This document shows positions 33,989 to 40,964 of a DNA stretch of 40,964 nt, in pieces; positions within the stretch are counted from its first letter, which is position 1, and the number at the start of each line of letters is the position of its first letter. The stretch is from NCBI GenBank assembly GCA_029239755.1, contig JARBUI010000023.1:1-40964 (forward strand). The letters are read 5' to 3'. The notes beneath the pieces were generated by a model. The model was not told the DNA's origin and did not search any database. It saw only the letters and a program-made list of their open reading frames with translations. The stretch is from Clostridia bacterium (GTDB lineage Bacteria; Bacillota; Clostridia; Lachnospirales; Cellulosilyticaceae). Position numbers and translations under genes: made by a program.

Positions 33989-36209
33989 TTAGCCTTATTC
34001 CTTCCTTTTTCTCTGTAGAATAATTCATCAGTCTTGAAGAATTAACAACTACTCCAAAAGTACTAAGGTTATGAAGAATAGCTGCTGATAAAGGAGATAT
34101 AATTTTACCTGCCCCTAAAATCAATCCTATAGCATTAATACCTACTGCAAAGATAAAATTCTGTTTAACAACTTCCATAGTATGATTGCTTAATTTGACC
34201 AAGGTTACAATCTTTTCAAGGTCATCACCTGCCAAAACGATATCTGCTGATTCAATAGCTACGTCTGTTCCACCTGTTCCCATAGCTATTCCAATGTCTG
34301 CCTTAGCTAAAGCAGGGGAATCATTAATTCCTTCCCCAACCATGGTAACAATTTTACCTTCTTGTTGAAGGTTTTCAACTATCTCTGCTTTTCCTTCAGG
34401 TAAAATATTAGCCCACATATGGTCAAGTCCTAGCTCGTTCTTTACTAGTTCACCTATTTCAAGACAATCACCTGTTATGAGTCCAATATCCTCGATGCCT
34501 TCGTGTCGCAGGTTTCTAATGGCTCTTATACTTTCAGATCTTACTTTATCACGTATTCCAACTAAACCAATTAATACTTTTCCATGTGCTACATAAAGTA
34601 CTGTTTCACCAAGCATTTTCATTCGTTCAGCACTTGCCTTAGCTTTTTTAATATTTATACTATTATCTTGTAAAAATTGTTCATTCCCTACAATAACTAC
34701 CATTTCGTCAACTATCCCTTTTACTCCGTGACCAATAATTACTTCCTGGTGAGCAACTTGGGCTATATCAAGGTTTAGCTCTTTGGCTTTTTGTAAAACT
34801 GCTTTTGCTAGTGGATGGTTAGAGTGTTTTTCAACGGAGGCAGCGAGTTCTATTAGTTTTTCGAAAGAATAGCCTTTATGAATAACTGCGACAGTTGCCA
34901 CAGAAGGATTGCCTTCAGTCAAGGTTCCTGTTTTATCAAGAAGAACAACATCTGTTTTTCCAACTCTTTCTAAATAATTTCCGCCTTTAATTAAAATACC
35001 TTTTTTAGCTGCATTACCCATAGATGCACTAATTGCAGTTGGTGTAGAAAGTCCAGCTGCACATGGGCAAGCAACAATCAGCATGGTCATGCTTCTTTTA
35101 AAGTCTCTTGTGATTAAATAACTTAAAATAGAAAGACCAAAAGATAATGGAACTATTTTTTCAGAATAACGGTCTGCAATATTTTCAATAGGTGCTCTTA
35201 CTTTACTTGCTTCATCAACTAACTGAATGATTCTGGCTACTGATGTTTCTTTACCTACTTTTTGAGCTAAAACTTTAATTGTTCCTTGCTCAACAATAGA
35301 GCCAGCGAACACCTTATCTCCTGACCTTTTAGTAATGGGCATTGATTCTCCAGTAATAACAGCTTGGCTAACGGAAGCTTCCCCACTTATAACTTCACCG
35401 TCAATTGGAATTTTCTCACCGATATGAACAATTACAACATCTTGTTTTTGAAGTGAATCAATTGAAACAGAAATTTCTTCTCCATCCACCTCAAGCCATG
35501 CCTTTTCTTCCTTACCTAGTAACATCTCCTTTATAGCTTTACGTGACCTGTCTAATGTTAAGGTCTGGAATAGTGTACTTAAGTTAACCAGCCATACAAC
35601 GACTAAACCGGTAATGCTTTCTTTTAATAAAAGAGAGACAATCGTAGCTGCACTAATTAATAAGTCATTATTTAGTTTTTTCCTTTTTACTAGGTTTTCA
35701 AACCCACTTCTAAAAATAGGATATCCTGTTACTATAGTAGTTAATGCGGAAAAATTTGCAACTTTAGGAGAAAATGATAATGGAAATCTACCAAAGAAAA
35801 TGCGCTTTATAACTAAGCCTAATAAAACACCTCCGCTTACTGCTACCTTTGTTATCTGTGATTGTAGGGGTAGGTCTTCAGGTTCAAAAACTTCTTTTTC
35901 TTCTACGCTGCTATTTGATTTATCTTCCAGTGCTTTTATTATTCCTGTTGGAACTACTCCAAAGACTATTTGATCTAATGCATTTATAGTTACTAAATAA
36001 ATATCTCGGGCTGAAAGGCTTCTCGAATCATAGAGAATTAAGATCTTTCCAGTTAATGGATTGGGGGATACACTAACTATTCCTTCATCTTTCATTAATG
36101 TTTTCTCTATGGATTCAGCAAAGGAATGGCTGCCCTTAAGTCCTTTTGCCCGTATTCTCATTCTTCCAGGGGATGACTGGACAACTTCTAGTTTACAAAG
36201 ATTAGTCAT
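33933..36209 (-). CDS. P1B-type heavy-metal ATPase (CPC) with cysteine-free HMA-like domain
   Basis: A 758-residue metal pump. Residues ~6-70 are an HMA-like fold with SSPGRMRIRAKGL in place of the metal-binding CxxC. The core has the actuator motif TGES, the transmembrane metal motif CPC (C381-P-C383, in ACPCAAGLSTPTA), phosphorylated D425 in DKTGTLTEG, the HP dipeptide of P1B pumps (SVEKHSNHPLAKA) and GEGINDSPALAKADIGIAMG. Metal specificity is not settled; a Zn/Mn/Fe-type CtpC-like pump is possible. ATG 36209 has GAGGAG upstream; the longer frame adds 16 residues without homology. It follows the Tyr/Asn-rich gene by 118 bp and overlaps the small helical gene. Confidence 0.9.
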   Translation of the reverse strand: MTNLCKLEVVQSSPGRMRIRAKGLKGSHSFAESIEKTLMKDEGIVSVSPNPLTGKILILYDSRSLSARDIYLVTINALDQIVFGVVPTGIIKALEDKSNSSVEEKEVFEPEDLPLQSQITKVAVSGGVLLGLVIKRIFFGRFPLSFSPKVANFSALTTIVTGYPIFRSGFENLVKRKKLNNDLLISAATIVSLLLKESITGLVVVWLVNLSTLFQTLTLDRSRKAIKEMLLGKEEKAWLEVDGEEISVSIDSLQKQDVVIVHIGEKIPIDGEVISGEASVSQAVITGESMPITKRSGDKVFAGSIVEQGTIKVLAQKVGKETSVARIIQLVDEASKVRAPIENIADRYSEKIVPLSFGLSILSYLITRDFKRSMTMLIVACPCAAGLSTPTAISASMGNAAKKGILIKGGNYLERVGKTDVVLLDKTGTLTEGNPSVATVAVIHKGYSFEKLIELAASVEKHSNHPLAKAVLQKAKELNLDIAQVAHQEVIIGHGVKGIVDEMVVIVGNEQFLQDNSINIKKAKASAERMKMLGETVLYVAHGKVLIGLVGIRDKVRSESIRAIRNLRHEGIEDIGLITGDCLEIGELVKNELGLDHMWANILPEGKAEIVENLQQEGKIVTMVGEGINDSPALAKADIGIAMGTGGTDVAIESADIVLAGDDLEKIVTLVKLSNHTMEVVKQNFIFAVGINAIGLILGAGKIISPLSAAILHNLSTFGVVVNSSRLMNYSTEKKEGIRLNGRTKRIRRKNESRHGRG

Positions 36210-36327
36210 CTTTTTGCTCCTCTGCCAAATAATATGCTGCATAATAAGTCTTATCAAAAGCTTATTTACTAGTAGTATGTCTGAAAATTAAAGGATTATT
36301 ACATGGAACAGCTTTTGGTTAACCTGC

Positions 36328-37377
36328 TTACATATCATGTGATCCGTGTCCGTTGCGGTTATTTTCGTTATTAGCACCCCATTTAGCATCAGCAAAAATA
36401 TCTTCTACATCTTCTTTCGCATCAGAAAAAACTCCCTTGATCTCATCAGACGCAACCATTGCACCCTGAACAGTTTTAACTAATACTGGACGAAATGTCC
36501 TAGCGATAGCAGGAGCTACCATGAGGCCTATAGTGGCAATTCCGACACCTCTTAAAAAGTTATTCACACGAGGTCTTGAGATGAAATCAGAAATATAATT
36601 TGCATTCCACATTGTATTTTGAGGCATAGTTGGATAGCAGTTAGGATCATATCCCTGCATATTAGGGCGACCATATCCATATCCGTTTCCATATCCACTT
36701 CCACTATATCTCATATTATATCTATTTCCTCTATTGTAATAAGGTCTGCAACTGTCATAATAGTCACAACAAGGACCATAATTATAGTGGTGTGGATAAT
36801 AGCAATCATCATCATCTCTTTCGTAATAAGGCTGGTAATTAGCTGGATAATTTGTCTGATAATTCATGTCTTCTTCACCTCTAGCAGCGTTATAATTTAT
36901 TGGATAAGGAGTATTATAATTTGACCTGTAGCCACGTCCATATCCATATCTCCTATTTCTCATATTAAATCTATGCCATCTACTCAAAAAAGGTCTGTCG
37001 CCATAATAATCATAACAATTATCATATACATTATTGGGCGTATAATTGTAATCAGTATTTCTTTCGTAATTTGGCTGATAATTAGCTTGATAATTTGATT
37101 GATAATTCATGTCTTCTTCACCTCTTATGGCGTTATAATTTGTCGCATAGGGATTATTATAACTTGATCTGTAGCCACTGCCATACCCTTGAGTATTTTG
37201 TTGATTTACTGCTTCATCTGCACGGTTATTCGGCCCCCTATCATTATTGGGTACATTTGGTCTTACCATCTGGGGGGGAACTGAAGCATTTCTGTTAAAG
37301 GGAGCTTGATAATTTTCGCCTATATAAGAAGATTCATTTTCTTTTCCCTCATTAACGCTCTTGTTAATATCTGACAT
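36328..37377 (-). CDS. Tyr/Asn/Arg-rich repeat protein with hydrophobic C-terminal domain
   Basis: A 349-residue protein. Residues ~60-250 are low complexity, rich in Tyr, Asn, Gly and Arg, and contain two copies of an ~83-residue module: GYRSSYNNPY..NYNAIRGEEDMNYQ and GYRSNYNTPY..NYNAARGEEDMNYQ, each followed by NYQ-x-YER, an Asp/Tyr/Cys patch and NMR-rich end. The C-terminal part has one hydrophobic stretch (FLRGVGIATIGLMVAPAIARTF) and then an amphipathic, acidic helix (EIKGVFSDAKEDVEDIFADAKWG), like small DUF5132/YtxH-like membrane-associated proteins. No signal peptide. AAAGGAGG lies before ATG 37377. It is the first gene of the unit with the P1B ATPase and may scaffold or condense at a membrane. 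Confidence 0.75.
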   Translation of the reverse strand: MSDINKSVNEGKENESSYIGENYQAPFNRNASVPPQMVRPNVPNNDRGPNNRADEAVNQQNTQGYGSGYRSSYNNPYATNYNAIRGEEDMNYQSNYQANYQPNYERNTDYNYTPNNVYDNCYDYYGDRPFLSRWHRFNMRNRRYGYGRGYRSNYNTPYPINYNAARGEEDMNYQTNYPANYQPYYERDDDDCYYPHHYNYGPCCDYYDSCRPYYNRGNRYNMRYSGSGYGNGYGYGRPNMQGYDPNCYPTMPQNTMWNANYISDFISRPRVNNFLRGVGIATIGLMVAPAIARTFRPVLVKTVQGAMVASDEIKGVFSDAKEDVEDIFADAKWGANNENNRNGHGSHDM

Positions 37378-37506
37378 TTTTATACCTCCTTTTTCCAATA
37401 CTATCTCCATATAAATAGAAAACTATTCCTTCTTTTGAAAACAATATTGCAATAAAGAATATGGTATTTTAAATGTAAATAATAGATATCTTTAAAGTTG
37501 GAGCAC

Positions 37507-37585
37507 AAAAAAAAGACAATATATTCTGGTTCAATCAAAATTAACAATTTCAATAATAGATTGAGCTTGAAAAGATATTGCCTTT
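37507..37585 (-). terminator. Long hairpin terminator after the 233-residue protein gene
   Basis: On the minus strand AAAGGCAATAT (37585-37575) pairs with ATATTGTCTTT, and CTCAATC with GATTGA inside, followed by a run of eight T (37514-37507). It separates the upstream gene from the Tyr-rich gene. Confidence 0.55.
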
Positions 37586-37602
37586 AAAACCTATGTTATT
37601 TT

Positions 37603-38304
37603 TTATGCAGTTTTGGGTTTATCTATGTCTATAATTAATGTGCATTTTAATTTTTCCGACTCTAGAACTTGAGTAATTATTTCATTTTTTATTAAATACA
37701 TCATGTCATTTTTATTCTGTTTTAATATACAGCGTATTTGTTTTTTAATTTTTTCGCTTAAAGTGCATCGTAGTTCACTAGGAGAGCAGCCTACAGACGA
37801 TAAAACATGTTCTCCGAATTTAAAGCGAGTACTCATTTTTCTTAACGATTTAGGGATAGTATTAGAACTGCTTTTTTTTAAGGCCCAATCAATAGCTTTT
37901 GCAGTTGAACAGCTGGCTGCATACGTCCTACCAGCTTCATAGATATTTAAAAAGCTTCCTTCTAAATTAAATACTTTATGTACGTCTAAGTTCAATTTGA
38001 AATTAATTTGCGTTTGAGCCCTTGCTAATTCTCTCTGAATCTTTACTTCGAGCCTAGAAATAAAATAATCTAGTTCTTTTGGTGAGTAAAGGACTTTATA
38101 AAATCTTTCCTGCAAACTTCTTGGACTAATAGTAGAATAATCTATACCTTCAATAAAGACATCAACCAAACGTTCTTTTGTATGAAAAAAATAATCAACC
38201 TCTTCAAGAAGGATTTCAAAGCTTTCTTTCATAGCAAAGTTATTTATATCTTTTAAATCCAGATCTCTAGAGTACTGTAAAAAATAATCATCCGTTGAAA
38301 GCAT
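37603..38304 (-). CDS. Uncharacterised 233-residue protein
   Basis: I do not recognise a family. The protein is soluble-looking, with no signal peptide and no membrane helix; it has long predicted helices, six cysteines and a basic C-terminal half (LRKMSTRFKFGEHVLSSVGCSPSELRCTLSEKIKKQIRCILKQ in outline). No helix-turn-helix is evident at the N-terminus. AAAGGGG lies 11 bases before the ATG. It is expressed from a perfect-consensus sigma-A promoter with an operator in the spacer, so it is likely to be strongly induced under some condition. Its unit ends before the Tyr-rich gene. Confidence 0.7.
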   Translation of the reverse strand: MLSTDDYFLQYSRDLDLKDINNFAMKESFEILLEEVDYFFHTKERLVDVFIEGIDYSTISPRSLQERFYKVLYSPKELDYFISRLEVKIQRELARAQTQINFKLNLDVHKVFNLEGSFLNIYEAGRTYAASCSTAKAIDWALKKSSSNTIPKSLRKMSTRFKFGEHVLSSVGCSPSELRCTLSEKIKKQIRCILKQNKNDMMYLIKNEIITQVLESEKLKCTLIIDIDKPKTA

Positions 38305-38376
38305 AGTTGAACAACCCCTTTGAAGTGATACATAGTAAATGATTCTTAAATGATTCGATAATGATATCCATTTTCA

Positions 38377-38405
38377 ATTATAAACTAACTGTTTAGTTAT
38401 GTCAA
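38377..38405 (-). promoter_or_regulatory. Perfect sigma-A promoter with operator palindrome in the spacer
   Basis: On the minus strand: TTGACA (38405-38400), a 17-base spacer TAACTAAACAGTTAGTT, TATAAT (38382-38377). The spacer holds the inverted repeat AACTAA / TTAGTT (38383-38398), the arrangement of a TetR-type operator that blocks RNA polymerase. Predicted start near 38370, leader about 66 bases. Confidence 0.85.
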
Positions 38406-38585
38406 TGTAAAGAAACGTGGACTCATGACTGTTGTTAGTATTTTGGTGTTAAAATTGTAAAAGAATATAGTCTTGTTGATTCATATGATGCGAGAAAGAA
38501 CTTTATACTGAAGCTACAGCGGAAGGGAAGCATATGCTTTATAATTTGAGATTTAACGATATTTAGTGTATAAATTAAGTATAAC
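38406..38585. other. Intergenic stretch between divergent genes
   Basis: Together with the flanking regulatory sites this makes a gap of about 340 bases. Apart from the promoter/operator at 38377-38405 and the palindrome at 38586-38603 I see no gene or RNA. Confidence 0.4.
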
Positions 38586-38603
38586 TTTGTAAGCATTTAC
38601 AAA
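38586..38603. promoter_or_regulatory. 18-bp palindrome upstream of ynfA-like gene (cre-like)
   Basis: TTTGTAA-GCAT-TTACAAA. The inner 14 bases, TGTAAGCATTTACA, differ from the Bacillus cre consensus at one central position (A for G), so catabolite control is possible but another regulator is equally so. Confidence 0.45.
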
Positions 38604-38641
38604 TTACCACAAACTACACTAAAACAAAGGACGGATTATTG

Positions 38642-38977
38642 ATGGAAATACTTAAATCTATATTTTATTTTTTATTAGCAGGAGTATTTGAAATAGGAGG
38701 AGGATATCTTATATGGCTATGGCTAAGAGATGGTAAAGGAATAGTGTACGGCTTAGCGGGAGCGTTTTGTTTAATCATTTATGGGGTAGTACCAACACTA
38801 CAACCGCCAAGTGCTAATTTTGGACGAGTATATGCGACTTATGGCGGAATATTTATAGTTCTTTCAATTCTATGGGGATGGAAGATAGATAATATTATTC
38901 CTGATAAGTTTGATTTAATCGGGGGAGCTATTGCACTTATTGGAGTTTTAGTAATTATGTATTATCCAAGAGGATAG
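38642..38977 (+). CDS. ynfA: YnfA family (UPF0060) inner membrane protein
   Basis: A 111-residue protein with four membrane helices, matching the YnfA family throughout ([20 protein letters not shown], then [28 protein letters not shown]). YnfA is related in fold to small multidrug resistance (SMR) exporters; transport function is reported for some members. AAAGGA precedes ATG 38642. It stands alone; a 15-bp palindrome at 39010-39024 follows. Confidence 0.92.
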   Translation: MEILKSIFYFLLAGVFEIGGGYLIWLWLRDGKGIVYGLAGAFCLIIYGVVPTLQPPSANFGRVYATYGGIFIVLSILWGWKIDNIIPDKFDLIGGAIALIGVLVIMYYPRG

Positions 38978-39009
38978 AAATTAATTTAGTTAGGAATATA
39001 AGAAAAGTT

Positions 39010-39024
39010 GAGTAATAATTACTC
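39010..39024. repeat. 15-bp perfect palindrome
   Basis: GAGTAATAATTACTC. It lies just after the YnfA gene; there is no T-run, so it is not a clear terminator. Confidence 0.5.
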
Positions 39025-39083
39025 TACAGCAAGGTATTTTTATACTAGAGGTGAGTAATTTGCAGCTTTATTCGAAAAGTGGT

Positions 39084-39180
39084 ACAAGTAGAGCTTTTTC
39101 AAGCAAACGTAATAGTATCAAGGACTTAGAGGTATGGTTAAAATTACATACACAAAATACTTGTCTTTTAAAGTCCTTGA
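39084..39180 (+). other. Two interlocking inverted repeats (possible structured RNA)
   Basis: ACAAGTA (about 39084-39090) is complementary to TACTTGT (about 39158-39164), and TCAAGGACTT (39118-39127) to AAGTCCTTGA (39171-39180). The two helices cross, so they would form a pseudoknot or two alternative structures. No family recognised. Confidence 0.35.
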
Positions 39181-39220
39181 GTAACATATAAGTGTAAGGG
39201 ATAAGGGATAGCGATAATAA

Positions 39221-39424
39221 CGTTAAATAAACGTATTAAAGATAAAAGATTTTAGTTAGATATGAGAGTTAAGGCGTAGTATGCCCTTTGATAACTCAAA
39301 CGGGTAATTATTACACTTACAAAATGATAACATTCTAATCTATTTAATAATAAATATCGTACTAAATAACGATTAGATATCGCTAATATAGCTTAAGTAC
39401 GTAGTATCGTTAAATAAGACGTAT
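39221..39424. repeat. Direct repeats in the non-coding region before the phage-type HTH gene
   Basis: CGTTAAATAAACGTAT (39221-39236) recurs with one inserted G as CGTTAAATAAGACGTAT (39408-39424). Related words (CTAAATAACG, ATCGCTAATA, GCGATAA) are scattered from 39200 to 39480. The stretch 38978-39624 contains no gene that I recognise; a control or replication region of a mobile element is one explanation. Confidence 0.5.
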
Positions 39425-39624
39425 CGGGCGATGATAAATAGCCGTATATTAGGAGTAAAAAGTGATAGTTAGCGATAAGCTAAAAGGGGCTCAAAACGGC
39501 TCTGTTCCGTGCGTCACGTCCTCACGCTGTGGCTCGCTGACGACTCGATAAGAGGTTAAGTTTAATTCCGCGAAATGCCCGACGTACACGCTGAGAAAAA
39601 TATTTTATAGAGGGGGTTTTGTTA

Positions 39625-40047
39625 GTGGCTAAACGAGGCAGACCAAAGAAAGTCAATCCCCGCGATATGCTTGATATGAGACAGATAAAAGCTGTGGAAC
39701 TAATCGTATCTCGCGATATAAACGATCTTTCTTACGAGCAGATAGCAGAGGAGATAGGCGTAGATACAAAGACGCTTTATCTATGGCGTACAGATAATGA
39801 CCATTTTATAGACCATATGGAGGAAAGAGCGGAGCAAGTGCAGAGAGCTTTTATCTCCGAAGCGTATAATCAGATAAGAGGAATTATTGTAAATGGTAAA
39901 ACTCATGATAAACTTAAAGCTCTTGATTTATTCCTCAAGAATCAAGGTAAGCTCAAGCAGGTAGTTGAGGAGCACGTAGAGATTACAGAGCGTACTATAG
40001 AGGATTTAGATGAGGAATACCGCGACCTATTAGGAGAGGATATTTAA
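39625..40047 (+). CDS. Phage-type HTH protein (phBC6A51/terminase small subunit-like)
   Basis: A 140-residue protein. It begins with a basic AKRGRPKK tail and has a helix-turn-helix (LSYEQIAEEIGVDTKTLYLWRTD, residues ~36-58) followed by long helices and an acidic C-terminus. This is the make-up of the small HTH proteins found beside terminase genes in Firmicutes prophages. GTG 39625 is chosen because AGGGGG (39611-39616) is 8 bases before it; TTG 39619 is too close. No large terminase or structural genes follow, so it seems to be an isolated survivor or the start of a decayed element. Codon use (CGC, GCG, ATAGAG) differs from the upstream genes. Confidence 0.75.
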   Translation: MAKRGRPKKVNPRDMLDMRQIKAVELIVSRDINDLSYEQIAEEIGVDTKTLYLWRTDNDHFIDHMEERAEQVQRAFISEAYNQIRGIIVNGKTHDKLKALDLFLKNQGKLKQVVEEHVEITERTIEDLDEEYRDLLGEDI

Positions 40048-40074
40048 GTCAGTTAAAAGCAGCGCCGCATATCG

Positions 40075-40117
40075 AGGATATTCGTAGTTATCATGAGACT
40101 ACGGGTATCCTTTTTTT
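40075..40117 (+). terminator. Intrinsic terminator after phage-type HTH gene
   Basis: AGGATATTCGTAGT (40075-40088) pairs with ACTACGGGTATCCT (40098-40111) with a 9-base loop, followed by a run of seven T. Confidence 0.8.
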
Positions 40118-40640
40118 ATTTATACATATCGTCCCTAAAACCGTGACTTTAGAGACACACTAGAGCTGAACGTAAAAACAATGTTTCAAGAGTCCCTAAA
40201 CCTAGTTCCTAAAGTTTCTATATAAATTTAGAACAAAAGGGGGTACATGGGGGAGTGGGGGTATCAAAAGCGCCTATCAAGGGAATTGAAAATATACAGC
40301 ATATTTATATAAGCCGAGTCGGAGAGAGACAGCGGTAGACCTCGAGGGGGGGGCCACAGAATTAAGCAGCTTTCCCGAATTAAAACTAGAAAAATAATTT
40401 TTTGGGGGAATTTTTTACGCTCCGAGCGAATCATCACGCCACATTATATATAGAAAGGTTTAACGGCACGGTATGCGCTAAACAATGTACTAATTGTAGT
40501 CATATGTATTAGCTAGATATTCATTCCACAAGGCGAGGCGCGACGACGGTTCCGAGAGATATCATTTTCATTGTGCAGAGTGACGTAGAGCTGTTTTCAA
40601 GGAGGTTCAAGAGATCAAACTAAAATAATTGAATGTAGAG
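40118..40640. other. Non-coding stretch, unusual composition
   Basis: About 520 bases with G-runs (a run of eight or more G near 40350) and no frame of useful length. I recognise no gene; it may be eroded mobile-element DNA. Confidence 0.4.
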
Positions 40641-40647
40641 ATAGAAA

Positions 40648-40773
40648 ATGGATGGAATGGTGGATACCTTCGATGAGGGGATTTGGGGTGGAATGGTAGA
40701 ATACGCTACTATATTTAATAAGAAGAAAGTAGTTTTTACATTTAAAGGTGGGGGTGAGATTACGGTATGCTAA
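40648..40773 (+). pseudogene. Large serine recombinase, C-terminal remnant
   Basis: A 41-residue frame reading MDGMVDTFDEGIWGGMVEY then ATIFNKKKVVFTFKGGGEIT. This matches the last ~40 residues of phage/ICE-type large serine recombinases (FDE-x-hW-x-x-hV-hhh..hhF-x-FKGG-x-E). An in-frame TAG lies just before the ATG and the catalytic and zinc domains are absent, so it is a leftover from a deletion or recombination. Confidence 0.7.
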
Positions 40774-40862
40774 GTAAAGAATACAAATCTATCGGATGAA
40801 GTTACGTTTACCATCTATCATTTTGCTCTGTGTACTACTTTCTTTTCTCTCGACATAATAAA

Positions 40863-40905
40863 GGGCTCCTATGATTTATTATTTTATCATAGAAGACTCT
40901 TTTTA
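40863..40905. terminator. Intrinsic terminator near window end
   Basis: GGGCTCCTATGAT (40863-40875) pairs with ATCATAGAAGACTC (40886-40899) with imperfect outer pairs, followed by TTTTT on the plus strand. It probably ends the recombinase remnant transcript or a gene entering from the right. Confidence 0.6.
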
Positions 40906-40964
40906 CAGTGAAACTTTCACATTCTCATTTATTATCAAGTTTAAGTTGCTCTTCACCCCATTTA

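Noticed and set aside
36619..36924. Plus-strand frame of 101 codons, hydrophobic Ile/Ser-rich
   Set aside because: Mirror of the Tyr/Asn-rich repeats on the minus strand; low-complexity codons create a false hydrophobic frame.

Overview
The window is AT-rich DNA with strong AGGAGG-type ribosome binding sites, frequent TTG and GTG starts, intrinsic terminators after most operons, and spore-associated proteins. This fits an anaerobic, spore-forming Clostridia member of the Firmicutes. The set of genes (pectin-sugar catabolism, Csp-like S8 proteins, spore surface protein) would suit a plant-fibre degrader such as Cellulosilyticum or another Lachnospirales member, but that genus-level guess is inference only.

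Layout. Positions 1-4911: the 3' part of a PTS sugar operon (mannitol-type EIIBA end, PfkB-family sugar-phosphate kinase, medium-chain sugar-phosphate dehydrogenase, and its own HPr and Enzyme I), closed by a terminator. Positions 5029-8723: a chemoreceptor without an external sensor domain, a formaldehyde-dehydrogenase-like zinc enzyme and a two-domain P-loop protein with a degenerate second domain. Positions 8898-11867: a redox module (membrane-anchored thioredoxin, CcdA, small sirohaem sulfite/nitrite reductase with ferredoxin domain) and a DUF421 membrane protein. Positions 12100-19567: an IclR-type regulator, three copies of a composite operator, then a seven-gene operon (KDPG aldolase, TctC-TctB-TctA transporter, DgoK-type kinase, KduD-like SDR, KduI) that can take 5-keto-4-deoxyuronate to pyruvate and glyceraldehyde-3-phosphate.

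Positions 19554-30560 are accessory in character: a large S8-family protein in which all three catalytic residues appear replaced, a DUF2975/HTH pair, a flavodiiron-like MBL protein, a PAF-acetylhydrolase-like hydrolase behind a truncated TetR remnant with a 32-bp palindrome, a predicted spore-surface protein with a polythreonine stalk and a sigma-K-like promoter, a fragment of a second S8-family gene, a glycosyltransferase-MFS-small membrane protein operon, and a decayed YyaL/DUF255 gene.

Positions 30872-38405 hold the most unusual group: two convergent P-type ATPases of different subfamilies (P2A-like and P1B with CPC) that share the same cysteine-free HMA-like N-terminal domain with a PGR-x-R motif, a 78-residue helical protein, a tyrosine/asparagine-rich protein with an internally duplicated module and a hydrophobic C-terminal anchor, and an unrecognised protein behind a perfect sigma-A promoter whose spacer is an operator palindrome. 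I suggest a metal-handling membrane or compartment system, possibly related to ferrosome-type clusters; this is a hypothesis.

Positions 38642-40964: a YnfA-family membrane protein, then a stretch of different base composition with repeats, a phage-type HTH (terminase-small-like) protein and the C-terminal scrap of a large serine recombinase, which suggests the edge or remains of a mobile element. I saw no rRNA, convincing tRNA, CRISPR array or complete insertion sequence.
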